This document shows, piece by piece, positions 6,984-8,265 of a stretch of DNA of 8,265 nt. Position numbers and translations under genes: made by a program. This DNA comes from an uncultured Clostridia bacterium (GTDB lineage: Bacteria; Bacillota; Clostridia; Christensenellales; Borkfalkiaceae): assembly GCA_945834965.1 (NCBI GenBank), contig CAMAHZ010000046.1, positions 1 through 8,265 of the forward strand, read 5' to 3'. The notes below the pieces were generated by a model, which worked only from the letters and a program-made list of their open reading frames with translations, was not told where the DNA came from and searched no databases. Numbering within the stretch: the stretch's first letter is position 1; the number at the start of each line of letters is the position of its first letter.

Positions 6984-7013
6984 ATATGTTTAAATCAGAT
7001 TAAAGGTGCTGAA

Positions 7014-7829
7014 ATGAAGAAATTAAGAGCTTTGATTTTTGCAATAGTTGCCTCGGTTTGCACGGTTAGCGTTTGCGGCTGTAGTCTGCTGTCCAAATTA
7101 AACGGCACACCCGTCTCCGACTACAAGTCCGAAACGACCGTAAGCGCTGATAGCCTTATGAGCGTGCGTGAAAAAATACGTGAGTTCAACATCTCGATTG
7201 ATACTATGTACTACAGAAATCAAGGCTGGCTCTCCCGTCTGCAGGGTACGGGCTTGGGTAGCGGCGTGGTTTTTGAAGAGGACGAAAATTACTACTACGC
7301 CTTGACCAACAACCACGTTATAACCAACGTAGTCGACGGTATAGCATACAGGGTTTCCTACACGGTTACCGACATTTACGGCACGGAATATTCCGCAAGC
7401 GAAGTTTCTCTCGTTACGAGCGACGGCGACGACAACGATATTGCCATTATTAAGTTCAGGAAGAAAACGAACGCAACCTACACCCTACCCACCGTCAATT
7501 ATACGGCGAGAAAGGATACCAACGTAGTATTAGGCGAATTCGTGCTTGCGGTAGGCAACCCCAGCGGCGTGAACAATATCGTAACCTACGGCGAAACGAT
7601 AGGTTGGGCAAAAATAGGCAACGTAAGCTATAACGTACTGCACCACAACGCACTTATAAACCCCGGCAACAGCGGCGGCGCGCTATGCGATATAGACGGC
7701 AATCTGCTCGGCTTGAATACCTGGGGCGCTGAAGATACCGACGACGACAACTACTGCGTACCCTTAAATAAGATTAACGATTTTATCGACGCGTTCCACG
7801 CAACCCAAAACCTGTCAAACGCGGCTTAG
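7014..7829 (+). CDS. Secreted lipoprotein-type trypsin-like serine protease (HtrA family, no PDZ)
   Basis: Predicted extracytoplasmic endopeptidase of the S1C/HtrA type. Residues 1-23 are a lipoprotein signal peptide: MKK, a hydrophobic core, then lipobox VCGC with the lipid-modified cysteine at 23. The trypsin-like fold follows: GTGLGSGVVF (78-87), catalytic H101 in TNNHVITN, D142 in DDNDIAIIKF, S220 in NPGNSGGALCD, plus LGLNTWG (232-238). All three catalytic residues are present, so it should be active. HtrA proteins usually end in one or two PDZ domains; this 271-aa protein stops after the protease domain. The ATG at 7014 has AAAGGTG upstream and gives a proper signal peptide; an in-frame TTG at 6972 would put 14 non-signal residues in front and was not used. 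It is divergent from pyrH. Role in envelope protein quality control is inferred. Other S1 lipoproteins remain possible. Confidence 0.9.
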   Translation: MKKLRALIFAIVASVCTVSVCGCSLLSKLNGTPVSDYKSETTVSADSLMSVREKIREFNISIDTMYYRNQGWLSRLQGTGLGSGVVFEEDENYYYALTNNHVITNVVDGIAYRVSYTVTDIYGTEYSASEVSLVTSDGDDNDIAIIKFRKKTNATYTLPTVNYTARKDTNVVLGEFVLAVGNPSGVNNIVTYGETIGWAKIGNVSYNVLHHNALINPGNSGGALCDIDGNLLGLNTWGAEDTDDDNYCVPLNKINDFIDAFHATQNLSNAA

Positions 7830-8041
7830 GCAGGTGCGACCTGGCAGGTGCGACCTGCAGCGGAGTATCTTAATTTCCTGAACGCTTGACTAACTTATCA
7901 CAATTCAAGCAGGTAGGTGCGACCTGCAGCGAAGCATCTTAATTACTTTACGCTTGACCGACTTATCACAAGTCAAGCAGGTGCGACCTGCGGCGAAGTA
8001 TCTTAATTTCCTGAACGCTTGACCAACTTATCACAAGTCAA
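7830..8041 (+). repeat. Tandem array of three 65-68-bp structured repeats plus a partial copy
   Basis: Starting at the base after the protease stop codon there is a partial unit (7830-7843) and three full units (7844-7908, 7909-7976, 7977-8041). Each begins with GCAGGTGCGACCTGC, a 6-bp stem with GCG loop. It continues through a conserved GTATCTTAATT core and ends in GCTTGAC, about 13 nt, then GTCAA, whose pairing is completed by the GC opening the next unit. Unit 2 has a 4-bp AGGT duplication (GCAGGTAGGTGC), one base deleted and a few substitutions. Unit 1 has a mismatch in the second stem. No ORF of note lies inside. It is probably in the 3' untranslated region of the protease transcript. 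Confidence 0.9.
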
Positions 8042-8060
8042 TGTGGTGCGGGGTAAATAA

Positions 8061-8110
8061 AGTGAAGAGTGAAGAGAAAAGGTAATTATTATTATAAAAA
8101 TCCTACCTTT
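8061..8110. repeat. Short direct repeat and AT-rich stem linking the two arrays
   Basis: AGTGAAGAGTGAAGAG (8061-8076) is two copies of an 8-mer. It is followed by a 7-bp inverted repeat AAAGGTA (8078-8084) / TACCTTT (8104-8110) enclosing 19 nt of AT-rich sequence. This may mark the left edge of the hairpin array as a separate inserted element; no target-site duplication could be identified. Confidence 0.45.
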
Positions 8111-8112
8111 AT

Positions 8113-8222
8113 CAACGGCTTGCCGTTGGATTGAATCACCGCTTTTGCGGTGGATTGCATCACGAATTTATTCGTGGATTGAATCAAGCTTTAGCTTGGA
8201 TTGAATCACCGCTTTTGCGGTG
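8113..8222 (+). repeat. Array of five hairpins with variable stems and constant linkers
   Basis: Five perfect stem-loops start at 8113, 8137, 8161, 8185 and 8207. Stems are CAACGGC/GCCGTTG, CACCGC/GCGGTG, CACGAA/TTCGTG, CAAGCT/AGCTTG and CACCGC/GCGGTG again. Loops are TT, TTTT, TTTA, TT and TTTT. Every linker is exactly 8 nt: GATTGAAT three times and GATTGCAT once. The stem bases change between units but always stay complementary, which argues for selection on, or copying of, a folded form. The 22-24-nt period and lack of unique spacers exclude CRISPR. There is no ORF across it. Confidence 0.9.
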
Positions 8223-8231
8223 GATTATATG

Positions 8232-8264
8232 AAAAAAGGTGTTTCAAGCGAAACACCTTTTTTT
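8232..8264 (+). terminator. Strong intrinsic terminator
   Basis: A perfect 14-bp stem, AAAAAAGGTGTTTC / GAAACACCTTTTTT, with loop AAGC and a run of seven T at its 3' side. It should end the rightward protease transcript after both repeat arrays. The A-run on the left arm gives the reverse strand a U-run too, so it may also stop transcription entering from the right. Confidence 0.9.
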
Positions 8265-8265
8265 A

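Noticed and set aside
6972..7013. TTG start for the serine protease 14 codons upstream of the ATG
   Set aside because: It would place a non-signal sequence before the lipoprotein signal peptide and lies inside a stem-loop. The ATG at 7014 has a Shine-Dalgarno site at proper spacing.
6836..7013. CIRCE (HrcA) operator upstream of the protease
   Set aside because: The TTAGCACTC-N9-GAGTGCTAA dyad is absent. The dyads that are present have different sequences.
8113..8222. CRISPR array
   Set aside because: The period is only 22-24 nt, the constant part is an 8-nt linker, the changing parts are palindromes rather than unique spacers, and no cas gene is near.

Overview
The window looks like chromosomal DNA of a Bacillota (Firmicutes) bacterium, most likely an uncultured, possibly gut-type, member of the Clostridia. 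Reasons: the order pyrH-frr-uppS-cdsA-dxr-rseP is the classic Firmicutes housekeeping cluster, several genes have purine-rich Shine-Dalgarno sites, gene spacing is tight, intergenic DNA is AT-rich while coding DNA is of moderate GC, and there is an ECF-type thiamine S-component. The taxon is inferred; no rRNA or other marker is present.

Layout. (1) At 26-1213 (+) is a long ThiT-type membrane protein whose C-terminal half is a thiamine S-component and whose N-terminal half is an extra membrane domain. A symmetrical 13-bp stem at 1231-1260 separates it from the convergent operon. (2) At 1271-6771 (-), transcribed right to left, are pyrH (UMP kinase), frr (ribosome recycling factor), uppS (undecaprenyl diphosphate synthase), cdsA (phosphatidate cytidylyltransferase), dxr (MEP-pathway reductoisomerase) and rseP (site-2 protease). 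Together they supply UMP phosphorylation, translation recycling, isoprenoid precursor, polyprenyl carrier lipid, CDP-diacylglycerol and membrane proteolysis. A consensus-like extended -10 promoter lies before pyrH. A hairpin plus a TATAAT next to the dxr ATG suggests that dxr-rseP may also be expressed separately. (3) At 6772-7013 is a divergent regulatory region with a near-perfect promoter (TTGAAA, 17 nt, TATAAT) facing right, phased GAAA motifs and an inverted repeat. (4) At 7014-7829 (+) is a secreted, lipid-anchored trypsin-like (HtrA-type) serine protease without a PDZ domain. (5) At 7830-8265 is a gene-free, highly structured tail: three tandem 65-68-bp repeats, then a separate array of five hairpins with changing stems but constant 8-nt linkers, ending in a strong intrinsic terminator.

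The coding part is conventional. The unusual material is the two stacked repeat arrays downstream of the protease, the fused or extended ThiT, the protease promoter architecture and the dxr start with no ribosome-binding site. No phage, transposase, CRISPR, tRNA or rRNA was seen.
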